In this document: positions 49,088 through 58,650 of the stretch, one piece after another
Numbering within the stretch: position 1 is the first letter of the stretch
How the letters are laid out: each line of letters begins with the position of its first letter
Assembly: GCF_021018805.1 (NCBI RefSeq)
Contig: NC_086247.1
Span: 120,253,094 to 120,317,093 of the forward strand
Direction: 5' to 3'
DNA from: Prinia subflava
Lineage: Eukaryota > Chordata > Aves > Passeriformes > Cisticolidae
DNA length: 64,000 nt
Translations under genes and position numbers: made by a program
The notes under the pieces: generated by a model
What the model was told of the DNA's origin: nothing
Seen by the model: only the letters and a program-made list of their open reading frames with translations
Databases searched by the model: none

Positions 49088-49088
49088 G
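49054..49088. repeat. A26G9 purine block
   Basis: A 26-base A run abuts a 9-base G run; the whole is pure purine on the + strand. Confidence 0.85.
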
Positions 49089-49171
49089 AGAAAATAAATG
49101 CGAGCGAAATTACAGAGTTAAGGGAAAAGCCAACCAGAGCTCTTGCACACCCTTCCCCACCCCAAGTTAGA

Positions 49172-49254
49172 GGAAAAAAACAAAAAACAAAAAACAAAAA
49201 ACAAAAAAAAAAAAAAAAAAAAAAAGAGAGAGAGAGAGAGAGAGAGGAAGAGAG
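49172..49254. repeat. Compound (CAAAAAA)n / A / (GA)n repeat
   Basis: Several CAAAAAA units lead into a 23-base A run and then about eleven GA dinucleotides. Confidence 0.85.
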
Positions 49255-51059
49255 AGGGAAAGCCCCCAAACCTTTTTACAATCCCTAAACGACACTGCAG
49301 TCTTCTGCTAGCGGTTTTGACGACATGCAATCTCTTTCCATCCACTTTCTAGCAAATATGTCAAGCTGGAAGATTAATTCATTAATTTCAAGTTCAGCTC
49401 ACAGACGTGCAGTAAGCATAAGAAGTTCTTGCAGCAAACCAAAATAAAGAGTTCATTACAGGGATACGTCCAGAGCATTTGATTTGTGAACGGTAACCCT
49501 TGTAAAATAAGAAAAAGGCATATAAACATTAATGCTAATAAATTAGTTTACTCCACTACAAAGTAATTACTTGATAATATTGAATTTACAGCTTGAATTC
49601 AAACGCAATAGTTAACTATAATGTAGGGGAAATGCATAATAAGAATATTTTCTCTCTGCACAACATGATTAGATTTGTTATTGAGTCGGTTACGATAAGC
49701 TAAGCAATAAATAAACAAATCGATGTTGACATTTAAATACCGAGGATCTCCAGAATTTACTAGAGAACTTTCTCCGGATATATAAATACTTCCACTGCAC
49801 TGCAGAGGAAGAGGGGGGGAAAATCCAAATATTATTTCCCTAACATTTTCGTTTCCCTTCCACTAGCCTCCCAAGTCCACGGGGGCATGGCTCTTGAACC
49901 ACGTCTGATTTCCTAAGAGTACCGACTTCACAATAGCCTTTTGCCATTCTGCTTTTCTATTTTGATGAAATCCAGCCGGAACTCAAATATTTCTTTTCTG
50001 AAATCGAGCATCAGGATAGCAAAAAAATACTTTTTCCGAGAGCTTAGGGATGTCCGTGCCTCAAAAGGTGCTGTATTCTTTGGCGTATTTCTCTGTTTTC
50101 TTTGGCTCTGCTCATTCGGTGGGGTGTGCATTTTTATTGGCAGAAAAGTACTTTTTAGTCTCTGCCCTGTACAATCCGCTTTCTATATCATCCCTTTCAT
50201 GCAACAATAGTAAAAGTTTAACCAGGTTTTTAAAATAGGTCTCCCTGGGTCTCAGCCTTCAGCGACGACACAAAGCTAAAAGGAAAGTATCTCGGTACGA
50301 CGAGTTTGTTCCTACGGGTTAACAGTATGTCAAATAATTTTAACTAGGCTTCTGGCAATTAAACTCGGAGTATTTGTCAAGCTGGGGTAGCCCAATATCC
50401 ACTGGTTTTCCAAGAATTTAGCTGCAGAGCTGAGGCGGAGAGATCAGCAAACAGTCTTTAGCTCCGTGGTCTGCACTTTACAGGGCTTGCTGGCTTTCTG
50501 GCGTTGCGATCGAGGCAAGGGACGAGTTGGAGGGGGTGAGGAAGGGAAACCTGCATCCTGGGGACCCGACATTGTTAACTACCTCCAGTAAAGCTTGGCT
50601 GAAGCTGCGCGGGGTATTTGAGGTTAATATGTAAGTAAGGGAAGGAAGACACTAAGCGCTTCGGAAGTGAACATGAATGCAAGCATGTAATCTATTCACC
50701 ATGAAAATCAGTAAAGACTTGACCCTGGCACATTCTTCCTTGTAAAGGTTTCCAGAAAAACCTTGAAGAGTGAGGGCTTTTTTCTTTTTTTTTGGTGGTT
50801 TTTTTTTCCAAGGGGAGGAGGGAAAGCTCAAACAGAACCCAAAAAAAAAAAAAAAAAAAAAAAAAGGGAATGATAATAAAAAGGACGTTTTCTTCAGGAG
50901 CATTTTCCTCCTCGGAAGCAGCTTTCCATTCCACAAGAAAGCGTGCGTGCATCTCTACGGTGCCCTCCTTCTCGGAGCCTGCCGGCGAGCCGCCGAACGC
51001 CCCAGCAAGCCCACAAACAAACAGAAAGGTCTCACCTAACCCTGGGGGGAATTGATAAG

Positions 51060-51417
51060 CCTCTCTGCTCCAGAGCCAGAGGGTGCCAGGGGCCGGGCGG
51101 CTAAGTGTGGGGCAGTGGCGGGGCGGCTGTGTGTCCCCGGGGCTCCCTCCCTGCCACCCGCGCTCGGCTCGCCCCTGGGCGCTGCCGGCGAGCTGTTGCT
51201 TTCCCCCGCGACGGCCACAAAGGGAGCGGGGCCCGGGCCCGCCGCTCGTCAATGTCAACGTCGGGCCACGTGACCGCACCTCCCTGCGCCGCCGGGAGAG
51301 CTCTCCACGTCAGCCTACGTCTCCCCATCCCTTACTCCACGGATCCGCTTCAAAGGGGCAGCTGCGTTACAGAATCATGTTAAGCTCAGCTAATGCGGAG
51401 AAGCCGAGGTAGCCCTA
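51060..51417 (+). promoter_or_regulatory. HOXA11: HOXA11 promoter and leader
   Basis: CpG-rich DNA up to about 51310 with a symmetrical E-box GGCCACGTGACC (CACGTG at 51267-51272), the kind bound by USF-type bHLH-Zip factors, and GACGTC-like/ACGTCA elements around 51300. No clear TATA box is seen. The last 40 bases before the start contain two upstream ATGs, at 51377 and 51393. In mammals a HOXA11 antisense lncRNA begins in or near this exon, on the - strand. Confidence 0.6.
51377..51412 (+). other. HOXA11 upstream ORF 1 (11 codons)
   Basis: ATG at 51377 opens an 11-residue frame ending in TAG at 51410-51412, six bases ahead of the HOXA11 start. A second upstream ATG at 51393 opens a 12-residue frame that overlaps the main start and stops at 51429-51431. 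Ribosomes initiating at either would lower HOXA11 output. Confidence 0.5.
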
Positions 51418-53808
51418 ATGATGGATTTTGATGAGCGTGTTCCTTGTTCCTCTAACATGTATTTGCCAAGTTGTACTTACTACGTCTCGGGTCCTGATTT
51501 TTCCAGCCTCCCTTCTTTTTTGCCCCAAACCCCGTCTTCTCGCCCTATGACATACTCCTACTCCTCCAACCTACCCCAGGTCCAACCTGTGAGAGAAGTT
51601 ACCTTCAGGGAATATGCCATTGATCCCTCCAGTAAATGGCACCCCAGGAATAATCTGCCCCACTGCTACTCCGCAGAGGAGATCATGCACAGAGACTGCC
51701 TGCCTGCCACCAACACTGCTAGCATGGGCGAGATGTTCGGCAAAAACACAGCTAACGTCTACCATCCCAGCACCAACGTCTCCTCCAATTTCTATAGCAC
51801 GGTGGGCAGGAACGGGGTCCTGCCCCAGGCTTTCGACCAGTTTTTCGAGACGGCTTATGGCACGGCGGAAAACCTAGCCTCGGCGGACTACCCGGTAGAC
51901 AAGAGTGGCGAGAAGGCGCCCGCGGCCGCCGGGGCGGCGGCGGCGGCAACTTCAAGTTCGGAGGGCGGCTGCGGCAGGGCGGCGGCGACGGCGGCGGAGA
52001 AGGAGAGGAGGAGGCGGCCGGAGAGCAGCAGCAGCCCCGAGTCATCTTCCGGCAACAATGAGGAGAAATCCGGCAGTTCCAGTACGTATAAAGGCAGCGC
52101 CGGAGCGCTTTTAGGAAAGGCAGCTTGAAATCTAGCGCACCGCCGCTGTTAAATTTTTATATGCTGTTTTATAAGCATATAAGGTTTATGAAGGGCCTTT
52201 AGATTTCCCCCAACAAAACTTTGTTATAAAAGGCGAGATCACGTGTTTAGTGCTGAAATTGGCCGTGAAATACCCACCGGGCAATGGATGCCTAAATTTT
52301 TTTTTCCTTTTTTTTTTTTCATTTTTTCTCTTTTTCCTGCTTTTTAAAATAATAATAATAAAGAAAAGAGCTCAGTGGTCAGCTCTTGCAAATATAATAA
52401 CGTTAGTTGTGCGTCTGTAAATTCGGCAAAAAAAGGGAGATCCTGACTCCTTTGATATCAATGTAATCCAGTGATTTTATAAAAGCCATGTGTTGCACCA
52501 GAAGTCTAGTTAGGAGCTGGATTCAAAGCCTTTGCCGTTTTAACGATTGCGCTAGAATAGCGTTTAACAGATAAAGTAGCCGCCTGAACTGTAGCAATAT
52601 ATTAAAAGAAGCAAATTAACCTAAAGCTGGCCTTTTTGTCTAAAGGAAGCCATTTTACTAAGGCACTGTGGCAATTACGTGTTGCCTTCTGTCCAACAGT
52701 TTGTTACTTACAATTGTTATTCAATCTGTCAAAGTCTGATTTTTTTATGTGGGCTTTTTAAAAGGCAAAGCTAGTATACGGCCGGGGGAAAAAATACCTC
52801 GACAATGAACTGTACCAGAAAAGGAAGTTTTTAAAGGGATAGCAGCTACGTTTAATGTAAAGAGCTCCTGAACCTTGAAACCTTTTATATTCTGCTTAAT
52901 GAACTTTAAAACCGTAATGGCTAATCGAGAGGAGAATACCTCGATGTGGTGGAGAACGTGCTTGAAAACAGCCGGCTAGGGGGAGAAGGAGACGCCTCAG
53001 CCTTGGGCTCTGGGGCTTTTCCTCTGCTCGGGACGTAGAGACGGGATTAAGCCAGCGGAGGAGGGCGAGATGCAAGCGGGTCCGGGCTCGGGGAGGGTTG
53101 GGCGCGGGCCCCCCCGCCCGCCGCAGCGCTGCCCGCTGCGGGCAGCCAGGTGATGGCTGCTCCCTGGGCAGCCCCCGTGCGTGGCGGCGCCCGGCGGAGC
53201 AGCCTACAAAGGCTTTCCTCCGGCTCGTGAAATCCGCAAGAACCCCCCGCCACCACTCTTTCCTGCAGCTGCCCTCCCCGCGGAGGAAGCCAGGCCGGAT
53301 CCCCGCGTCCCGGCGGGGGTTTCGCCCTGCGCGCTGCCCGGGGCCGCGGCGCTGCAGGAGCCGGGCTGTGCCGGTGGGTCCGGGCCCGGCTGCGCGCACC
53401 GGCCGAGGCGGAGGGCTGGCGCCGAGCCCTGGACCTACCAGTGCCGAGCCCGGAGCGGGCAAAAGGCGTCTTTTCCACGTTAACGTGCTTTGCCTGAGAG
53501 CCCCCCGACCCTTCTCAGCCCCCGCCGCCGGCCATCGCCGGGTCTCAAATGGTTCTGCCTTTTTTCGCTCCACAGGTGGACAACGTACACGTAAAAAGAG
53601 ATGCCCATACACCAAATACCAGATTAGAGAGTTAGAAAGGGAATTCTTCTTCAGTGTCTACATAAACAAAGAGAAACGCCTCCAGCTCTCCCGAATGCTC
53701 AATCTGACCGACCGTCAAGTCAAAATATGGTTTCAGAACAGAAGAATGAAAGAAAAAAAAATTAACAGGGACCGATTACAATATTACTCAGCTAATCCAC
53801 TACTCTAA
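51418..53808 (+). CDS. HOXA11: Homeobox protein Hox-A11 (two exons)
   Basis: AbdB-class transcription factor for zeugopod, kidney and reproductive-tract development; nuclear. Coding exons are 51418-52081 and 53576-53808 with a phase-1 intron (donor GTACGT at 52082, acceptor CTCCACAG ending 53575), giving 298 residues. The start is a double ATG: the first is used in annotated bird proteins, and the second (51421) has the better context with A at -3 and G at +4. The N-terminal half contains the conserved [20 protein letters not shown] block (residues 14-33) and the later block [20 protein letters not shown]. An Ala/Ser/Glu/Arg-rich low-complexity linker precedes the splice. The homeodomain is residues 226-285 (I47, Q50, N51; [11 protein letters not shown]), with a 13-residue tail ending NPLL. 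In the distal limb HOXA13 is known to exclude HOXA11 expression. Confidence 0.97.
52082..53575 (+). other. HOXA11: HOXA11 intron
   Basis: A 1494-bp intron. The first 950 bases are AT-rich with posterior-homeodomain type motifs (TTTATGAA at 52185, several TTATAAAA forms), a CACGTG E-box near 52231 and a 9-bp perfect hairpin at 52157-52182. The final 480 bases are CpG-rich and remain open in the frame of the homeodomain exon. In mouse the equivalent intron holds an enhancer that responds to HOX13 proteins and drives antisense transcription. Confidence 0.85.
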
Positions 53809-55285
53809 AACTCATAGCGTTTTTCAAGACGAGATTAAATTCAGATTTCGCCCTTGACAAGGTCAAGCCACGGGGTTACGTGGAGGAAGGAGGTGTGTAT
53901 CTGACGGGACTTGAAGAATCTAAGGTTTTACACACATGTAAACCTACTCTGGAACTGCGACGATGATCTTTTATATATATATTTACATATCAACTGGAAT
54001 CGATTTGATTTTGACACACATGGGATCCATTTCTAAACGTGCACGTCACCTTTGAGTGCAAAATCCATACCTCTTACCTTTCCAGGCACTGCGGCTCAGC
54101 CTGCCACCGCTTTCGGCAGGCACGGGCGGGGACGGTCCTTCCCCATCCCCGGACTCGCCCACCCTCGGCCCTTTCTCGCCCCTGTGCTGCTGTGGAACAG
54201 CTGCCTAGAGATTGCCAGCTCGGGCTCACCCAGCCAGGACCACTGCAGAATATAAACTCTGAGAAATAATCTTTTGTTCTTCCTTAGGAAAATATCTGGG
54301 TTAGGGGCAGTGTTCCATTGTTCATGGGTTTGGAACAAGGATTGAAGGGCGGGTACACAGACACACACACACAGACACACAGAATTAAAGAAAGGGGGGG
54401 ATATCATGTCTACACCTTCCCGGGGCCAACCGCGAGTAGTTGTAATATGGATGTAGTGATGGTTATAGTAGTGTTTCCTTTGGGGGTGTGGGGAGGGATG
54501 GGGGCGAGGGAAGAGAAGACCTAAATGAAAGAATTAATTATTTACGTTTAAAAATCAGGTATGAATTCGCCATATATCGTAAAGAAACAATCACTAAAAA
54601 ATAAAATTAGAAAAATTTAATTAGCTCTTGTTTTATTTATGACAACAGACTATGCGTTGCCATCTTTTTGGAGACAAATCATGTTTAAATACTAAAAATA
54701 AATCGGTAAAAAAGTGTGAATTTCAGCGTTTTAAAAGAAACAACTCCATAAAGGAAACTAACCTTCTGGCTTCTGGCTCACAAACTTTCTTCAGGAAATA
54801 CCTGTGGAGAACGACAGTTTAGCAAATACCACACAACACTTAATTGAAACTTGGAGTTGTGCAATGCACTAACATTGGATGATTAAAAAAACTCTATTGC
54901 ATGTTCGTTTAAAGGTGACTAGTGAGGAGTTTAAACAGAAGCCAAACAATGTAAATATGGTAATTTTGTTGTTGTCTACTTTAAATGTCATGAGCTCTAC
55001 TTTGTCGCATAGTCGACGTATGCAAAGAATGGAGAGTTGTTTGGACTTATTTTAAATATCTATAAATATATATATTTCCCTGCAGGAACCAAAGCGTGAA
55101 AAAATGCAATTAAAAAAAAAAAGAGGAAAAAAAAGGAAAATATTTAAAATTCTATATCAGTTTACAAAGGATACAGTGTTCTATCGTTGAGGTAATTTGC
55201 TGTCGAGAATATCTGAATGTATATTTCATACAGGAACGGTGTTTTACAAGACTTGTAAATAATAAAAAAAAAAGAACCCATGACC
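53809..55285 (+). other. HOXA11: HOXA11 3' untranslated region
   Basis: AT-rich unique sequence after the stop. AATAAA occurs at 55261-55266, followed by an A run and T-rich DNA, giving a UTR of about 1.45 kb, close to that of other amniotes. Further signals at 55442 and 55609 could extend it. A CA-rich run lies at about 54356-54380. The end is an estimate. Confidence 0.6.
55261..55266 (+). terminator. HOXA11: Likely HOXA11 polyadenylation signal
   Basis: Canonical AATAAA at the distance from the stop codon expected for HOXA11, followed by T- and GT-rich sequence from about 55290. Confidence 0.5.
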
Positions 55286-55639
55286 TATTTTGTTGGAATG
55301 CCCTTTTTTTTTTCCCCGGTTGGATTTCTTTGGTGGTGTTTATATTTTTGTTTTTGTTTTTGTTTAATTGTTCCTTTGGGGCTAAAGGGTGTGGGATTTC
55401 TTTACATGTGCAACAAAGTGGTGATAAGAATGTTTTTGACTAATAAATTTTACCAAATGGATGTAATTTCTTGTCACAAATCACAAAATGCAATATCTTT
55501 ATATGACATCACTGTTTTCAATATGTATCATCTATATGTATATACGGTTTTCTTTTAATATGCGAAAGTATTTGGTTGCATGTATACAGTGGAACAGCGC
55601 ACAAGGAAAATAAAAATAAAAAAAAAAAAAAAAAGGAAA

Positions 55640-56720
55640 CTTTATGTTTTTACTCTGGTGCTACATTACTGCATGTTCTTTTATCCGATGTAACTCTGGG
55701 ACCCGAAATTCCTCATGACCCTGTTCAGTCACTTGGGGTGAATTACTCTTCTTTTGTGAACTTCATCGTTGAATCTTCTATTTTGGAGTTAACAAGTGAA
55801 CCTACGCTTGTTCGAGCATAGCTTCAGCGGGTCACAGGAAAAGGAAAATTAAATGTGTTCATAGCTCACTACGTGTTAGGCCTTCTCCCTGTCCTGCCAG
55901 CACTGGCAGGGCAAGGTCGTATGCTCCAGGCTTGGATGTGCCATTGCTGCTTGCTCCCTGCCACACGTGTCCAGGAGAAATGTTTGTCAGTAGCATTTGG
56001 GACATTTTTATAAGCTGACACCAAAGGGAAGGTTCAAGCCAGCTGATGGATGTGGCCAGAATTTGAGAGCCCTAAGAAAATTGTTGTCTTTGGGGAAAAA
56101 AGAATCCACATGGCAGTGCGGTGGATATGGACTGTTTGAAATTGTCCTTGATCTCCAAGGCAGGGAGGGGGTGGACTGAGGCGGGCAGCGGGGGGAGGAG
56201 GGCTGGAGGGAGAAAGTTGGAAGGGGCAGGGGGGAGAAAACCCCAAACTGCAAACAATAGCTGAGATAGGAATGTGTTTTGAGAAGAGCGTTTGAATCTT
56301 TAATGTTGACCCTAATCCTAATCGGGAGAAGAAAGTGGATTCTGTTTTTGTATTGTTTACTGGCTTTGAACTTCTGTATTGCTTGGACATCACCCATAAC
56401 CTTGAGGTGAAGGACTTACTGACTTTGGGCCTTTGTTGACCACCACCACCCAGCCAGACAAGGTTTACCCAGAGGGAATGTTGAAAAGTGAGGGGAAAAG
56501 AGGGGACTCTGTTTGTTTGTCTAGTATGCAAGGAGAAATGCCAGTTAAAAGGAAACAGACAGACGGATGGACAGACGGTGAGAGAGGGATAGAGGGACAG
56601 ATGGAGAGCTGAATGGCAATGAAAGTTAAGCCTGCAAGCTTCCTTTCCTGGTTAAAAATTAACTGGTATTCAGAGCCAATCCCAGAGACAGTAAAAACAT
56701 GGAGTTTCTGTGGTCGGGGT
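55640..56720. other. Spacer between HOXA11 3' end and HOXA10 alternate promoter; no gene seen
   Basis: Ordinary unique sequence with purine-rich stretches (about 56160-56240) and an ACAGACGGATGG-type imperfect repeat near 56555-56600. Nothing recognisable as a gene. Confidence 0.5.
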
Positions 56721-56733
56721 TTGGATTTCCTAG

Positions 56734-56830
56734 CCCAATAAAATCGCATCCTCTGTGTTGCTGTGACATTGCGGCCATAAAAACTGTCCGTGACTTGCCC
56801 ACTCGCCTGTACCAAATGCATCACTATAAA
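56734..56830 (+). promoter_or_regulatory. HOXA10: Alternate upstream HOXA10 promoter
   Basis: A canonical TATA box, CTATAAAGGC (TATAAA 56825-56830), is preceded by CCAATAAAATCG at 56735-56746 and CCATAAAA near 56774. It lies in front of an exon-like block that ends in a perfect splice donor. I infer that it drives the short homeodomain-only HOXA10 transcript known from mammals. It is about 6.5 kb upstream of the main HOXA10 start. Confidence 0.55.
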
Positions 56831-56854
56831 GGCAGCAGAGGCTCGCCCAGAGGT

Positions 56855-57243
56855 TTTTACACCTGGAGGTGAGCGACCATTGCTCTCTGCTACCGTCTGT
56901 CCGTCCGCCTGCCTGCCTGCCCGCCCGCCGTCCTGCCGCGGGGCCCCGGCGGGCGGGCGGACGGACGGACGGACGGCGGCCGCGGTTTAGGGGCTGCTTT
57001 GCCACAAGATGGCGATCTTCAGATCAATGTCAAAGCCGCCCAGGGCAAGGGGAGCAGCCCTGCGAAGGAAAAAAAAATCTTGGCCTTTGTTCACTTTGCA
57101 TCCCTGGAGCCACACGGGTAATTATTGCACTTACCGGGCTCCGCTGTACAAAAAGCCGCTCGGGATGCCGGGGGAGGGGGGAGACGCTGAGGCTTCTCGG
57201 TGGAGTTAAAGCCTCTGGGCTTTGGGTTAGGAAATGCACGAAG
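56855..57243 (+). other. HOXA10: Alternate first exon of HOXA10 (short isoform)
   Basis: The block ends ATG CAC GAA G followed by GTAAGT at 57244, a consensus donor. In human the short HOXA10 isoform is made from an upstream exon whose coding part is only ATG TGC CAA G, joined to the homeodomain exon (protein beginning MCQGNSKG). Here the same arrangement would give Met-His-Glu-Gly. An in-frame TAG lies at 57228-57230, two codons before the ATG, so translation of this frame must start there. The phase (1) fits the HOX exon 2 acceptor. The leader contains a 66-codon upstream ORF (57009-57209) starting in a YY1-like AAGATGGCG, and a GC-rich hairpin near 56919-56958. The 5' end is inferred from the TATA box. 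Exon 2 is beyond the window. Confidence 0.6.
57234..57243 (+). CDS. HOXA10: HOXA10 short-isoform start (first 10 coding bases)
   Basis: Three codons plus one base (Met-His-Glu and the first G of the next codon) before the donor at 57244. Partial by nature: the rest, including the homeodomain, lies in HOXA10 exon 2 beyond the window. The reading rests on analogy with the mammalian short isoform. Confidence 0.5.
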
Positions 57244-57538
57244 GTAAGTGTTTTATCCATCTACCCGGCGTGGAGAACGGCGAGGAGTGTGCGGTGACCG
57301 GAATGGTACCCTGCGGGCTGGGGTGGCCCTTGCCCCGACCGCCGGGCACCGCGGAAAGGAGCTGTAGGGAGGGGAAGGGATGCAAAACATTGGTGATTAG
57401 GATGTAAAATAATATGGAAGGGACTTTCTAAGTTGCAGCTGACCTTTTATTTTCTCTTCGTTTTGGCCAGCCGCGTGGAAAATCCACGTTATCTGGAAAT
57501 ATTTTTTCAGAGTAACTTGTAGCTTTCTTCCACTTATT

Positions 57539-57592
57539 AAAAAAAAAAAAAAAAAAGGAAAAAAAAAAGAAAAAAAAAAAAAGAAAAAAAAG
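57539..57592. repeat. A-rich tract
   Basis: A runs broken by occasional G residues; non-coding. Confidence 0.85.
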
Positions 57593-57881
57593 TGTAGCAT
57601 TGGAAATATTATGAAACTTGACATTTATGTGTGGAACAGTAGGTGTCTTCAATCAAATAGATCTATGGCAACACAGTCTGCAAATGACAGACAATTCTGA
57701 CGATCTTATTAGTCTTGAACTATAGTTTAGTTAGGGTCGTTTGGTAATTTTAAAGGGTAGTCTGCTTCCTTGCAGCTGGACACAGATTGTGGTAAACAAC
57801 TTTTGACATACTTACGCTAAAAACTGTTCATGTGATTGTATATTAAGTCAATGTTCTTGCAAGATCAGATTTAGATTTCGA

Positions 57882-57882
57882 T

Positions 57883-57958
<76 letters not shown>
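57882..57958. repeat. (TTTC)n microsatellite
   Basis: About nineteen perfect tetranucleotide copies. Confidence 0.95.
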
Positions 57959-58637
57959 AATCAGCACATGTGCTGTAAACAAACAATAGTCACTCATTCT
58001 CATGTGCTCAGGGCTGCTCTGGATTGTAGCTTTGAAACTCTATCCTCTCTACGAGTATCCCTAACTCCAGGTTACTTTTCATGCCCATAAAATTTTCACA
58101 TGTTTTTCTTATGTCTCCATTTGAGAAGGGCGGGCGGGAAGGTGGTATTAGATGGAGGAGATACTGGTTTGGCTACATATTTTAATACACGTGTTTCTTA
58201 GGGCAGAGTTTTAAATGTCTGTCCGGAAAAATGAAAATATTATTTTGTCCTTTCTCTTCTATGTATATAATGCCAATTGCCTGCAGGTTTTTTTTTTTAG
58301 TTGTGCTTCCCGGGAACTGTTGCAAGTGTAGTTAAAAGCACATGCTCAGTCGACAGAGAGTAGTTTCAGATGATTATTGGAACCTATCGATTTCATCAAA
58401 GATGCTCCATTAAAAGCTCGGGGATGTTGATCCCTTTTGACTTCCCCTCAGCAATGCCAGGAAGCGAGAAGCCACGTGAGAAGCAGGGAGATTTGAGGGT
58501 CCCTTTGCAACATTTGATTTTACACCAGTCAAGTTAAACTCCGCATATTTGATCAAATATTTATTTTTCCCCTTGTTGTTTCCCTGTCCCATTCAATACT
58601 TGGCTGAATAAATCAAAGGGACCCCAGCAGCAGCTAA

Positions 58638-58650
58638 AGCGCCCTCTGGT
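58638..58650 (-). promoter_or_regulatory. Candidate CTCF core between HOXA11 and HOXA10
   Basis: The - strand reads ACCAGAGGGCGCT, a full match to the degenerate CTCF core; the flanking upstream bases match poorly. Mammals have a CTCF site in the same HOXA10-HOXA11 interval. It has the same orientation as the motifs at 38453 and 42664. Confidence 0.6.

Larger units (their letters stand above)
37991..51060. other. HOXA13-HOXA11 intergenic spacer; no gene seen
   Basis: CpG-rich islands at about 38200-38720, 39040-39720, 40330-40870 and 42230-42400 are separated by AT-rich unique DNA that looks regulatory. Two CTCF-like motifs lie at 38453 and 42664. Simple repeats: (TA)n at 41935, T-rich at 45499, A50 at 46365, A26G9 at 49054, and a (CAAAAAA)n/A/(GA)n compound at 49172. 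Overlapping frames in the GC-rich islands have no recognisable domains. The lost HOXA12 position would be here and nothing homeobox-like remains. Confidence 0.55.

Noticed and set aside
37991..51060. Remnant of HOXA12
   Set aside because: No homeodomain-like recognition helix (WFQNRR) or its decayed form was seen in any frame of the spacer; this gene was lost early in vertebrates.
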